From contig NZ_AOHO01000074.1 of the NCBI RefSeq assembly GCF_000342005.1, positions 186,001 through 250,000 of the forward strand: DNA of 64,000 nt. Reading direction: 5' to 3'. This document shows positions 44,209 through 52,847 of the stretch, piece after piece (position 1 is the first letter of the stretch; each line of letters begins with the position of its first letter). The position numbers were made by a program, and so were the translations under genes. The DNA is from Amycolatopsis decaplanina DSM 44594 (GTDB taxonomy: Bacteria > Actinomycetota > Actinomycetes > Mycobacteriales > Pseudonocardiaceae). The notes beneath the pieces are model-generated. The model was not told where the DNA came from and searched no databases. It worked only from the letters and a program-made list of their open reading frames with translations.

Positions 44209-45246
44209 ATGGTCCGACAGACCCAGAACACCCTCGGCGACGTCGCGAAGGCGGCCGGGGTCTCGCTCGCGACCGCGTCCAGGGTGCTCAACGGCACCGC
44301 GAGCGTCGGCGCGGCACTGCGCGATCGTGTCGTGCGGGCGGCCGAACGGCTGGCCTATTCCCCCAACGCGCACGCGCAGGCGCTGGCCCGTTCGTCCAGC
44401 CGGACGGTCGGGGTGATCTGCCACGACGTCGGCGACCCGTACTTCGCCGGCATCGCGCGCGGGGTGATGCGCGCGGCGAACCGACACGACCTCCAGGTCG
44501 TCCTCGGCAGCACGTTCCACGACCCGGACCGTGAGGTCGCCTACACCTCGATGATGCGCGGACACCGTGTGCGGGCGATGCTCCTGATCGGTTCCGGCTT
44601 CGAGGACCGACAGCGTCAGGAAGGCCTGCGCCGGGAACTGGACCGCTACCGCGCGACCGGCGGACGGGTCGCCGTACTCAGCAGGCACCGCGGCCTGCGG
44701 GCCGACGCGGTCCTGCCGGAGAACCGGGAAGGCGCCGCCGACCTGGCGCGGGCCCTGCTCGGTCTCGGGCATCGCCGGTTCGCCGTGCTGTCCGGGCCTC
44801 CGCTGCTCACCACGGTCGTCGACCGGGTCGGCGGTTTCCTCGAAGCCCTCGCCGAGGCGGGTGTCACAGTGGAACGCGAGGACATCGTCGAAGGCCCCTT
44901 CACCCGCGACGGCGGTTACGAGGCCGCTCAGCGGCTCATCCGCCGAGGTCTGCGCGTCACCTGCGTCTTCGCTTCGACCGACGTCATGGCCGCGGGCGCG
45001 CTCGCCGCGTTGCGCGAGCACGGGATCGGCGTGCCCGGTGACATCTCGCTCGCCGGATTCGACGACATCCCGACGATCCGCGACCTGACCCCGCCGCTCA
45101 CCACCGTGGCGCTCCCGCTGGAGGATCTCGGCGAACGGGCGCTGGAACTGACGATGCTGCCGGAACGCGCCGGCCGGGCCCGGGTCGAGAAGGCCCGGGG
45201 GCGGGTCGTGCTGCGGGAGAGCACGGCGCCGTTCAGCGGGGCCTGA
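44209..45246 (+). CDS. LacI-family transcriptional regulator
   Basis: 345-aa repressor. The helix-turn-helix and hinge (TLGDVAKAAGVSLATASRVL; AERLAYSPNAHAQALA) are typical, followed by a sugar-binding domain (TVGVICHDVGDPYFAGIARG; SLAGFDDIPTIRDLTPPLTT). No transporter or catabolic gene adjoins, so the regulon is elsewhere. The palindrome GAAAGCGCTTTC upstream suggests it binds its own promoter. Confidence 0.9.
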   Translation: MVRQTQNTLGDVAKAAGVSLATASRVLNGTASVGAALRDRVVRAAERLAYSPNAHAQALARSSSRTVGVICHDVGDPYFAGIARGVMRAANRHDLQVVLGSTFHDPDREVAYTSMMRGHRVRAMLLIGSGFEDRQRQEGLRRELDRYRATGGRVAVLSRHRGLRADAVLPENREGAADLARALLGLGHRRFAVLSGPPLLTTVVDRVGGFLEALAEAGVTVEREDIVEGPFTRDGGYEAAQRLIRRGLRVTCVFASTDVMAAGALAALREHGIGVPGDISLAGFDDIPTIRDLTPPLTTVALPLEDLGERALELTMLPERAGRARVEKARGRVVLRESTAPFSGA

Positions 45247-45266
45247 AGGCCACTACGGCGGCCTGA

Positions 45267-45407
45267 TCACCATTCCGCCAGGCCACGGCGGGCTCGTCGG
45301 CCGGCCCGGCACCCAATGCCCGCAGGTGCGATCAGGTCGAGCATCCACTCGCGCCCTGGCTGGTACTTCGCCATGAGACGTTCCCAGCCGGCATTCCGCT
45401 CCGTCAC
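45267..45407 (-). CDS. Possible small protein of 46 aa
   Basis: A GTG-initiated frame with GGAG seven bases upstream encodes VTERNAGWERLMAKYQPGRE, then WMLDLIAPAGIGCR and a basic tail. It lies between the LacI gene and a small membrane protein gene, on the opposite strand to both. No family is recognised. It could be a real small protein or a gene relic. Confidence 0.3.
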   Translation of the reverse strand: MTERNAGWERLMAKYQPGREWMLDLIAPAGIGCRAGRRARRGLAEW

Positions 45408-45539
45408 AGGCCGTCTCCGGGCAGTACGCGGGGTACGGCCGATCGGCTCAACTTGGTCGTTGAAGCGTTTGCCACGGCGGAATCCGGGAACTTTCCCGGC
45501 ATGTCCAGATGGCGAACCACCAGTAGGAGCAACACCGCC

Positions 45540-45794
45540 GTGCGCGTCATCACCGGCATCGGCGCGCTGTTCGCTTTCATCGAGCTGCTGTACATGGTGA
45601 TGGTGCTCGCGGGAGCCAACGCGGGCAACGGTTTCTTCATCTTCATCCAGGCGCTGGCCAAGCCGCTGGCGTTGTTCTGGCCGGGCCTCTTCCCGGTGAG
45701 TGACCCGAATCTCGCGGTCATCCTCGACTACGGTCTGGCCGCGGCGTTCTGGGTGATCGTGGCGGGTGTGATCGCCCGTTTCGCGGCCCGCTGA
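45540..45794 (+). CDS. Small membrane protein, two helices
   Basis: 84-aa protein starting at a GTG with AGGAG ten bases upstream; an ATG at 45501 would add 13 polar residues. The first helix is GIGALFAFIELLYMVMVLAG, and a second is near the C-terminus (GLAAAFWVIVAGVIARFAAR). No named family recognised. It lies 45 bases before the DUF2993-like gene in the same direction. Confidence 0.55.
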   Translation: MRVITGIGALFAFIELLYMVMVLAGANAGNGFFIFIQALAKPLALFWPGLFPVSDPNLAVILDYGLAAAFWVIVAGVIARFAAR

Positions 45795-45839
45795 CCCCCT
45801 GCGGCGGCGATCGGCGTCCCGTTCGGCGACACTGGACGG

Positions 45840-46634
45840 ATGAGCGACGGCAGATGGTTCGACCTGAACCCGCTTCCCGAGCTGTTCGGCCTGGCCGCCG
45901 CCGGGCGGGCGCTGCTGCCGAACGTGCCCGTCACCCCGGCCGCGATACTGAAGACCGTGACCGAACAGCTGGTCGGACGGCGGCTGACGGCCAAGGTGGA
46001 CGGGCACGACGTGGGGCTCACCCTGACCGGCCTCGACTACCAGGCCGACAGCCTCAGCCTGGCCGCCACCGGCAAGGTCGGCGACGTCCGCATCGTCGTG
46101 GAGAACGTCGACTGGCCGGAAACCCCGCTGGAACGCATCACCGTCCTGGCGTCGAACGTCCGCCTCCGCTCACTCCCGTCCCCGGCCGCCATCCCCGAAC
46201 AGGTGAAGATGGCGATCCGGGTGTCCCCCGAAGTCCTGCAGGCGCGTGTGGCCGAGGTCCGGCCGAGCCTCATCGTGGCCCCCGGCGACGACGGGCATTT
46301 CCATGTCCGCTGGAAAAGGCGGCCTCTCTGGGGACATCTCGCCCTGGAGTCCACTGTGGAGGGAGACGCCGTAGTCCTCCGGCCGATGTCCGTCCACATC
46401 GGACGTCGCCGGTTCGGCCCGCCGTCCCGCCTCAGGCCGATCGTGCTGCCCTTGCCGGAACTCCCGCAAGGGATCCGGCTCACCGCGGTCGAGGCGCACG
46501 ACGGTCACCTTGTCCTGCAAGCGCTGGCGGAGGAATGGCCGGAACGGCTGTCCACCATCCCGCTCGGCGACCTGCTCGGCTGGGTGACGACCGCGGTGAC
46601 CACGCTGACCCTGCCACGACTCGGCGGACGTTGA
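45840..46634 (+). CDS. DUF2993/LmeA-like lipid-binding family protein
   Basis: 264-aa protein with alternating hydrophobic beta strands (LTLTGLDYQADSLSLAATGK; DVRIVVENVDWPETPLERIT) and a late Pro-rich turn (LRPIVLPLPELPQGIRLTAV). This pattern resembles LmeA/DUF2993 lipid-binding tubular folds. No signal peptide is evident, so it may be cytosolic or the N-terminus may act uncleaved. Family assignment is from pattern only. Confidence 0.55.
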   Translation: MSDGRWFDLNPLPELFGLAAAGRALLPNVPVTPAAILKTVTEQLVGRRLTAKVDGHDVGLTLTGLDYQADSLSLAATGKVGDVRIVVENVDWPETPLERITVLASNVRLRSLPSPAAIPEQVKMAIRVSPEVLQARVAEVRPSLIVAPGDDGHFHVRWKRRPLWGHLALESTVEGDAVVLRPMSVHIGRRRFGPPSRLRPIVLPLPELPQGIRLTAVEAHDGHLVLQALAEEWPERLSTIPLGDLLGWVTTAVTTLTLPRLGGR

Positions 46635-46676
46635 CCGGCGATGGCCCTCGCCGCGGTGACGAGGGCCATCATCGGG

Positions 46677-47783
46677 TCAGCTGTGCAGCGGTCCCTGCGC
46701 GACGCGCACCGCGGTCGCGGCAGGCTTCGCGGCCGTGGCGGCAGCCGTTTCCGCCTGCGTTCCGGCGGACGACCGCACGAGACCGGCCGACTTCCCGCAC
46801 ACCTTCTTCTTCTCGTCCGAAGTCATCTTCTTGCCGACCGTCCTGGTCTGGCCCACGACACCGGGCGCCGGGCCCTCACCACTGAAGTTCCAGACGTACC
46901 ACTGGTGGTGGCCCCATTTGCGCTTGTCGTACCACATGTCGTACGAGCCGCCGGCCACCCGCATCACCGGTGAGCGGTCCAGGCCGGCCCAGTAACCCGG
47001 GTTGACCTCGATCCGGGTCTCGACGCTCTCGCTGGTCTCCCAGCCCCATTCCTGGCCCCAGGTGCGCTTGTACGCGACCGACCAGTCGACGAGGAACTCG
47101 AAGCCCGCGCTCACGCTGATCTCGTTCGACACCGTGTTCTTCCCGCTGCGGGTGTCGCGTTTGCCGATCACCTGGGTGATCTTGTTGGCGCTGCAGTTGT
47201 ACACCGTGTCGACGCGGCCCCAGCTGCCGTAGAAGTCCTGGCCGCGCTGGTCGACATGGGCGTTGCAATCCTTGGTGGCGCGGCCGCAGTCCTTGAGCAG
47301 TTCGGCGCGGGACGGCCCGCGCGAATACACCACCGAACTGCCGCGGTCGTTCATGTTCGACCCGTAGTTGCCGCTGTCGTTGGCGTACCACTCCTGGGTG
47401 TCGCCCTGGTATTCGGCGTCCGCGTACATCGTGATGTAGCAGTTGTGGAAGGTCTGGAACGAGGAGATCTTGTCGTTCCAGCCGCCGAGGAAGCCGATGG
47501 TCTGGTTGGTCCCCTCGACGCACGGCGACCCGGTGACGGCGACGCTCGCGCCGCCGAAGTTCGCGTGTTCGTACAGCACGCTGATCACGGTCGCGGAGGC
47601 GCCTACTTCTCCGGCCGACGCCGCGGCGAGGGATTCGCCGACGCTGTCGAAGCACCGGATCACTCCGGTGGCCGTGTCGGCGACGCAGTGATCGTCGCGC
47701 TGTTCGGCACTCGCCGGGACACCACCGGCGAGGCACACCACTACCGCGGCCAGGAAGGCCGCCCCGAGTCTGTACTTGCGCAC
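46677..47783 (-). CDS. Secreted beta/gamma-crystallin protein with aerolysin-like C-terminal part
   Basis: 368-aa exported protein from a GTG at 47783 (AGGGAG upstream) with a Sec signal (LGAAFLAAVVVCLAGGVPAS). Residues about 65-155 contain two Greek-key halves: SVLYEHANFGGASVAV with WNDKISSF, and MYADAEYQGDTQEWYA with MNDRGSSVVY. NDKISS and NDRGSS fit the N/D-N/D-x-x-S/T-S calcium motif. The C-terminal 170 residues (NEISVSAGFEFLVDWSVAYK; SESVETRIEVNPGYWAGL) show the Ser/Thr-rich strands of aerolysin-like proteins. A pore-forming or adhesive role is inference. Confidence 0.68.
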   Translation of the reverse strand: MRKYRLGAAFLAAVVVCLAGGVPASAEQRDDHCVADTATGVIRCFDSVGESLAAASAGEVGASATVISVLYEHANFGGASVAVTGSPCVEGTNQTIGFLGGWNDKISSFQTFHNCYITMYADAEYQGDTQEWYANDSGNYGSNMNDRGSSVVYSRGPSRAELLKDCGRATKDCNAHVDQRGQDFYGSWGRVDTVYNCSANKITQVIGKRDTRSGKNTVSNEISVSAGFEFLVDWSVAYKRTWGQEWGWETSESVETRIEVNPGYWAGLDRSPVMRVAGGSYDMWYDKRKWGHHQWYVWNFSGEGPAPGVVGQTRTVGKKMTSDEKKKVCGKSAGLVRSSAGTQAETAAATAAKPAATAVRVAQGPLHS

Positions 47784-47895
47784 GTCTGAACTCCCTGAGG
47801 AAGACGGAATACCGACCACGACCGGATCGGCCTCATGCAGTCCACCACGAGAAATCCGGCTTGCCCATGCAGAATGACCGGCAGACTGTTTTCGC

Positions 47896-48171
47896 TTACC
47901 ACTGATCGGGACGACTAAGCCGATTCGCCGCGCTCGGCTCACAGTTTGCCCCCCGTTCGGCGGCGAACCACCACGGCAGATTCAAGTAGGTCTCCACCGA
48001 CAGCGGCAGATCCGTTCGCGCCAACCGGGTGACGGCATGCTGGACGTCCGGGTTCGCCGCCCACTGCTCCGGCCGCGAAAGCAGGTCGTCGAGCACCTCG
48101 GCGATCCGCCGCAGACCGTCCACAGAGGACTCCGGGATCCGCTGCGCCCGCGCGGCCACCTTGCCCACCAA
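47896..48171 (-). CDS. Hypothetical protein, N-terminus uncertain
   Basis: 91 codons from a GTG at 48171 encode VGKVAARAQRIPESSVDGLR, DDLLSRPEQWAANPDVQHAV and LPLSVETYLNLPWWFAAERG, a composition typical of real protein. The frame stays open upstream to near the histidine kinase stop (about 48315) and still looks coding (KESNTARGTDPTTVREVIGS), but no start codon is seen there. The gene may be truncated at its 5' end or use an unusual start. No family recognised. Confidence 0.45.
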   Translation of the reverse strand: MVGKVAARAQRIPESSVDGLRRIAEVLDDLLSRPEQWAANPDVQHAVTRLARTDLPLSVETYLNLPWWFAAERGANCEPSAANRLSRPDQW

Positions 48172-48319
48172 CGAGCCGATGACCTCGCGAACCGTGGTCG
48201 GATCCGTACCCCGCGCGGTGTTCGACTCTTTCGACGCGCGGGCGAGCCATTTCGAAGTGAACGATCGACGAACGGAAGACGTCGCCGGTTTCCGGCGAAA
48301 CGTTGGGGCAGAAGGAAAA

Positions 48320-49741
48320 TCAGATCACGGACTGCTCCGAGACCGGCAGGCACACGGTGAACCGCGTGGCACCGGGCTCCGAATCGACCCGAAGGTCGCC
48401 CTGATGCCGTTCGACGACGATGCGCCAGGAGATGTCCAGGCCGAGGCCGGTCCCCTGCCCCACCGGTTTCGTGGTGAAGAACGGCTCGAAGATCCGCTGC
48501 CGCACCTCCGCCGGGATACCGGGCCCGGTGTCGCCGATCTCGACGTGCACGTGATCGTCCACTCTGGACGTCCGCAGGGTAAGTGTCCCTTCGGCCCCCA
48601 TGGCGCCGAGCGCGTTGTCGATGATGTTCGTCCACACCTGGTTCAGCTCACCCGCGTACGCCGGGATCCTCGGGACCGTGTGGTCGTACTCCTTCACGAC
48701 GCGGATCCCCGGCGCGGTCTTGCCCGCCAGCATGACGAGGGTCGAGTCGAGTCCTTCGTGGACGTCGATCCACTGGTGCGGGGCGCGGTCCATCTGGGAG
48801 TACTGCTTGGCCTTGCCGACCAGCACCGAGATCCGGGTCGTCGAATCCTCGATCTCGCCCATCAGCATCTCGGTCTCGAGCGCGTACGCCAGCCAGCGGA
48901 CGGCGCCGTCGAGGAAGGTCTCCCCGACCGAGTCGAGCAGCCGGTCCAGGTCCGGCACGGTCAGGCCGGCGCGGACGTAGATGTCGGCGAGGTCCCAGCC
49001 CTGGTCGATCCCGTGGTCGTCGAACCAGTCACCGATCTCGTCCTCGCGGTCGGCCTGCTGCATCGCGGTCAGCTTCGGCGCCGAGGCGACCTGTTTGACC
49101 AGCTGTTCCTGGATGTCGAGCAACTGCTCCAGCAGCGTCGGGTCGACGTTCTTCTTCGCCAGCATCGCGAGTTTGTGCCGCATCCCGGCGACCCGCTCCC
49201 GCAGCGACGCCGTCGCGCGGACGGCTGCGGCCGCCGGGTTGTTGAGCTCGTGGGTCAGCCCGGCGGAAAGCTCACCGAGCGCCAGCAGCCGCCGTCGCGA
49301 ACCGATGACGGTGTCGCTGTTGCGCCAGCCGAGATACATCCCCTCCAGCAGATGCGTAGCCATCGGGAACCAGCGGCGGAACTCGGTGGCGAACTCGGCC
49401 GCGGGCAGGGTCAGGAAGGTGAGGTCACTGACCGCGTGCACCGAAGCGCCGTAGGTGTGTTCGGTCTCCTGGTGCACGAAGAACTGCGTCGCACCGCAGT
49501 AGGCGCCGCGCTGATCGGACCGGATCGTCTCGACCTCGGTGCCGCCGACGAGTCGCGTCATCCGCAGCGCGCCTGAGAGCAGGAGGTAGAAGCAGGTGGC
49601 CGGTTCGCCCTCGCGCATGACCGTGGTGCCGCCGGTGTACCGCTCCAGTACGGCGTGCTCGTCGATCCAGTCGAGCTGTTCCTCGCTGAGGTGCTCGAAG
49701 AGGAAGAGCCCGCGCAGTTCCTCCCTGGGCAGAACGCTCAC
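48320..49741 (-). CDS. Histidine kinase with N-terminal cyclic-nucleotide-binding-like domain
   Basis: 473-aa soluble kinase, GTG start with GGAGGAACA immediately upstream. Residues 10-125 form a CRP-like cNMP-binding domain ([35 protein letters not shown]). The HisKA motif is [20 protein letters not shown] (His 164), followed by a helical insert of about 120 residues and a complete HATPase ([37 protein letters not shown]). The start overlaps the stop of the receiver-flavoprotein gene (GTGA), so the two form a two-component pair. Confidence 0.87.
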   Translation of the reverse strand: MSVLPREELRGLFLFEHLSEEQLDWIDEHAVLERYTGGTTVMREGEPATCFYLLLSGALRMTRLVGGTEVETIRSDQRGAYCGATQFFVHQETEHTYGASVHAVSDLTFLTLPAAEFATEFRRWFPMATHLLEGMYLGWRNSDTVIGSRRRLLALGELSAGLTHELNNPAAAAVRATASLRERVAGMRHKLAMLAKKNVDPTLLEQLLDIQEQLVKQVASAPKLTAMQQADREDEIGDWFDDHGIDQGWDLADIYVRAGLTVPDLDRLLDSVGETFLDGAVRWLAYALETEMLMGEIEDSTTRISVLVGKAKQYSQMDRAPHQWIDVHEGLDSTLVMLAGKTAPGIRVVKEYDHTVPRIPAYAGELNQVWTNIIDNALGAMGAEGTLTLRTSRVDDHVHVEIGDTGPGIPAEVRQRIFEPFFTTKPVGQGTGLGLDISWRIVVERHQGDLRVDSEPGATRFTVCLPVSEQSVI

Positions 49742-51393
49742 TGTTCCTCCAAATACCGGTGAACCAGGGTGACCGCCATGGCGCCTTCGCCGACGGCCGA
49801 CGCGACGCGCTTCACCGACGCCGCCCGGACGTCGCCCGCCACGAACACGCCCGGGATGGACGACTCGAGGTAGTGCGGATCGCGGTCCAGCGGCCAGCCG
49901 GGCGGCGGGCCGCCGTCGGTGAGCAGATCGGGGCCGGTCCGCACGAAACCGTGGTCGTCGCGCTGGATCTCCGTACCGAGCCAGTCCGTGCGCGGCGCCG
50001 CGCCGATGAAGATGAAGAGGTGACCCGTGGGCACGGTCTCGGTCGCGCCGCCGTTCTCGCACAGGGTCAGCCGTTCGAGGTGATCGTCGCCGTGCGCCTC
50101 GACCACCGTGGTCCGGGTGCGGACGTGGATGTTCCCGATCCCGGCGATCTGCTCGATCAGGTAGTGCGACATCGACGCTTCGAGCGACTGGCCGCGGACG
50201 AGGATGGTGACGTCGGCGGCGTGTTTGGAGAAGAACACCGCCGCCTGACCGGCCGAGTTCGCGCCGCCGACGATGTAGACGTGCTCGCCCTTGCACTCGG
50301 GCGCCTCGGTCGCGGCCGAGCCGTAGTACACGCCGCGGCCTGCGAGCTCGGCGACACCGGGAGCCTCCAGCGCCCGGTAGGTGACGCCGCTGGCCAGCAC
50401 CACGGAATGCGCGGAGATCTCGGTCCCGTCGCCGAACATGACCACTCGCGCGGAACCGCGTGCCTCCAGGCCCACGACGTCGCGGGCGGTGAGCACCTCG
50501 GCGCCGAACTTGAGGGCCTGCCGCCGCGCGCGATCGGTGAGCTGCGCGCCGGAAACGCCGTCCGGGAAGCCGAGGTAGTTCTCGATCCGGGAGCTGGTGC
50601 CCGCCTGCCCGCCGGTCGCCTTGCGCTCGACGATGACGGTGCGCAGCCCCTCGGACGCGCCGTACACCGCCGCCCCGAGCCCGGCGGGCCCGCCGCCGAT
50701 CACGATCAGGTCGTAGAACTCCTGCGTGGGGCGGGTGGACAGGCCGACGGCGTCGGCGAGTTCCGGGCCGGACGGCTGGCGCAGCACCGTGCCGTCGGGT
50801 GTGACCAGCACCGGGATGTCCTGCGGCGCCGCGTCCGCCGCGTCGAGGATCCGGCGGCCCTCGTCGTCGTCGACGGAGTACCAGCGGTACGGCACGGCGT
50901 TGCGCGCCAGGAAGTCGCGCAGGTGGAACGACCGCGAGGAGTACCGGTGGCCGATGAGCTTGATCTCGTCGACCGGCCGCTCCCCCACCGCGCGCCAGGT
51001 CTCCACCAGCGCGTCGACGACCGGGTAGAGCTTCTCCTCCGGCGGGTCCCACGGCTTGAGGAGGTAATGGTCGACGTCGACGACGTTGATCGCCTGGATC
51101 GCGGCGTCGGTGTCGGCGTAGGCGGTCAGCAGCGCGCGGCGGGCGTTCGGGAACAGGTCCATCGCCTTCTCGAGGAAGACGATGCCGTCCATCTGCGGCA
51201 TCCGGTAGTCGGCGAGGATCGCGGCCACGGCGTCGCCGCGCAGCTTGATCTCGCGCAGCGCTTCGAGGGCGTCGGCACCGGAATCCGCACGGATGATCCG
51301 ATAGTCCTTGCCGTACCTTCTGCGCAGGTCGCGGGCGACCGAACGGGACACGGCGGGATCGTCGTCGACGGTCAACAGGATCGGCTGGCTCAC
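49738..51393 (-). CDS. Receiver domain fused to thioredoxin-reductase-like flavoprotein
   Basis: 551-aa fusion. Residues 1-125 are a receiver domain (TVDDDPAVSRSVARDL; phospho-acceptor Asp 62 in LADYRMPQMDG). Residues 145-215 look like a glutaredoxin fold without cysteines (RYSSRSFHLRDFLA). From residue 227 there is a TrxB-like FAD/NAD(P)H oxidoreductase (DLIVIGGGPAGLGAA; HVYIVGGANSAGQAAVFFSK; FVAGDV). The redox pair CATC of thioredoxin reductases is replaced by SAAT (359-362). There is no DNA-binding output. Coupled with the cNMP-type kinase, it suggests phosphorylation-controlled NAD(P)H oxidation or redox sensing. Confidence 0.87.
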   Translation of the reverse strand: MSQPILLTVDDDPAVSRSVARDLRRRYGKDYRIIRADSGADALEALREIKLRGDAVAAILADYRMPQMDGIVFLEKAMDLFPNARRALLTAYADTDAAIQAINVVDVDHYLLKPWDPPEEKLYPVVDALVETWRAVGERPVDEIKLIGHRYSSRSFHLRDFLARNAVPYRWYSVDDDEGRRILDAADAAPQDIPVLVTPDGTVLRQPSGPELADAVGLSTRPTQEFYDLIVIGGGPAGLGAAVYGASEGLRTVIVERKATGGQAGTSSRIENYLGFPDGVSGAQLTDRARRQALKFGAEVLTARDVVGLEARGSARVVMFGDGTEISAHSVVLASGVTYRALEAPGVAELAGRGVYYGSAATEAPECKGEHVYIVGGANSAGQAAVFFSKHAADVTILVRGQSLEASMSHYLIEQIAGIGNIHVRTRTTVVEAHGDDHLERLTLCENGGATETVPTGHLFIFIGAAPRTDWLGTEIQRDDHGFVRTGPDLLTDGGPPPGWPLDRDPHYLESSIPGVFVAGDVRAASVKRVASAVGEGAMAVTLVHRYLEEQ

Positions 51394-51425
51394 CGGATCA
51401 GCCTAAGCCCTATTACGTTCGGGTC

Positions 51426-52154
51426 GTGCTGACCGAAGCCGAAGAAGTGATTCACGCCCGTGCCGCCATCGCGTGTGAGGCGGCCACGGCGGCGGGGCTT
51501 GCCGGTCGTTTCGCCGCCTGGCGCGAGGACGGTCTGCTGGCGGTCCTGGCCACGGCGCCGGAACTGCGGTTCCTGCGCACGATCTCCGGGGTCACCGAGG
51601 AGAACCTGCCGCAAGCCGTCCGGCTCGCCGGGGCGTCGTGCTGGGACGGCGATCCGCCCACGCTCGTGCTGCCGCCGGGCTTGATCCCCCGCGACGCCGG
51701 TCTCGTGCCCGCCGGTGTCCGCCCGATCGCGATCCTTGCGCTCACCGAACTCGCGGCGCCGGACGCGGACGTCGACGACTCGCCCGACATCGACGTCTTC
51801 CTCCGCATCCTGCTCGAGGGGTACGAAAGCGGCGATGCCGTGGCCGCGTTCGTGGCGGCCGAGCACGCCGTCCCGCGGATCCGGCGGTCGCTGCTGGTCG
51901 AGGACGGGGTGCCGATCTCCGCCGCGGCACTGAGTTCGCACGGGCCTGGCGTCGTCCTCGGCGGATCCGCCACGCCACGGCCGCATCGCGGCAAAGGCGC
52001 GCAGGCGCGACTGCTCCTCCACGGCCTGACCGCGGCCGCCCGCGAAGGCCACCGCTTCGCCGTCGCGACCGCGGTGGAAGGCTCACCGAGCCTGTCGAAC
52101 CTGCGCCACGCCGGAGCCCGGGTCCACTTGCGACAGGCTTTCAGGCTTGGGTGA
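51426..52154 (+). CDS. GNAT-like acetyltransferase
   Basis: 242-aa protein starting at a GTG. The C-terminal half has the GNAT pattern: a long strand/turn (GVVLGGSATPRPHRGKGAQA) where HRGKGAQARLL is the acetyl-CoA pyrophosphate loop, then LTAAAREGHRFAVATAVEGS and a final NLRHAGARVHLRQAF. The N-terminal half is divergent, so the substrate is unknown. The stop overlaps the convergent HdeD-like gene by 14 bases. Confidence 0.68.
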   Translation: MLTEAEEVIHARAAIACEAATAAGLAGRFAAWREDGLLAVLATAPELRFLRTISGVTEENLPQAVRLAGASCWDGDPPTLVLPPGLIPRDAGLVPAGVRPIAILALTELAAPDADVDDSPDIDVFLRILLEGYESGDAVAAFVAAEHAVPRIRRSLLVEDGVPISAAALSSHGPGVVLGGSATPRPHRGKGAQARLLLHGLTAAAREGHRFAVATAVEGSPSLSNLRHAGARVHLRQAFRLG

Positions 52155-52695
52155 GTTTGCGCAGACGGAAGGCCAGTATGAGCAGCATCACGCCGTACAG
52201 CAGGGCGTAGATCCCCACGAGGAGCGCGATCCCGTACGCGCCGGCGATCGGATTGAACACGATCACGATGCCCGCGATCAGCGAAAGCGCGCCCGCCGCG
52301 ATGAGGAACGCCTCGCCCTCGATCTGCTTGCGCAGCCGGATCGCCGCGACGATCTCGACGATGCCGGTGAAGATCGCCCAGAAGCCGACCAGGAGGGCCA
52401 GCACGAGCACCGTGATCCCCGGCCAGATCAGGACGAGGACACCGGCGATGATCCCGAACGCGCCGAGGACTCCGTAGGCGGCGCGATGAGCGGCGTCGCC
52501 CGGCCGGAAGGCCTGGATCAGGCCACCGATGCCGTCGATGATCGCGTAAACACCGTAGATGATCGCGAGGGCCAGGACGGTGGCGCCGGGCCAGATGAGC
52601 GCGAGTACGCCGAACAGGATGGCGAAAACCCCGCGCACGGCCGCGAGCGGCCAGGCCAGGCGGGGTTCGACGACGGTGAGACCGACGAGAGGCAT
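52141..52695 (-). CDS. HdeD-like (DUF308) membrane protein
   Basis: 184-aa membrane protein of about six helices in internal repeats, each with an LIWPG-like turn (FGVLALIWPGATVLALAII; GVLVLIWPGITVLVLALLVG; GIVIVFNPIAGAYGIALLVG). This is the HdeD/DUF308 pattern linked to acid resistance in enterobacteria; the actinomycete role is not known. Convergent overlap of 14 bases with the GNAT gene. Confidence 0.85.
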   Translation of the reverse strand: MPLVGLTVVEPRLAWPLAAVRGVFAILFGVLALIWPGATVLALAIIYGVYAIIDGIGGLIQAFRPGDAAHRAAYGVLGAFGIIAGVLVLIWPGITVLVLALLVGFWAIFTGIVEIVAAIRLRKQIEGEAFLIAAGALSLIAGIVIVFNPIAGAYGIALLVGIYALLYGVMLLILAFRLRKLTQA

Positions 52696-52847
52696 TCTCC
52701 GGCTCCCTCTCTACGCGGACGGGGAACCCAGTATCGAAGCGCCGGAGGAAGACCGCGCGGCACACCACCCGTTCGGGCGTGGCTTTTCGGTCCAGGTGAA
52801 AGGGCCGGTGCGCGCCGCGACCGCCATCACGGCGCGCACCGGGGTCA

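Noticed and set aside
48320-51052. A 910-codon minus-strand frame extending upstream of the cNMP-type kinase
   Set aside because: Only the last 473 residues are real protein; the upstream part is another frame of the receiver-flavoprotein gene. The GTG at 49741 with its ribosome site is the start.
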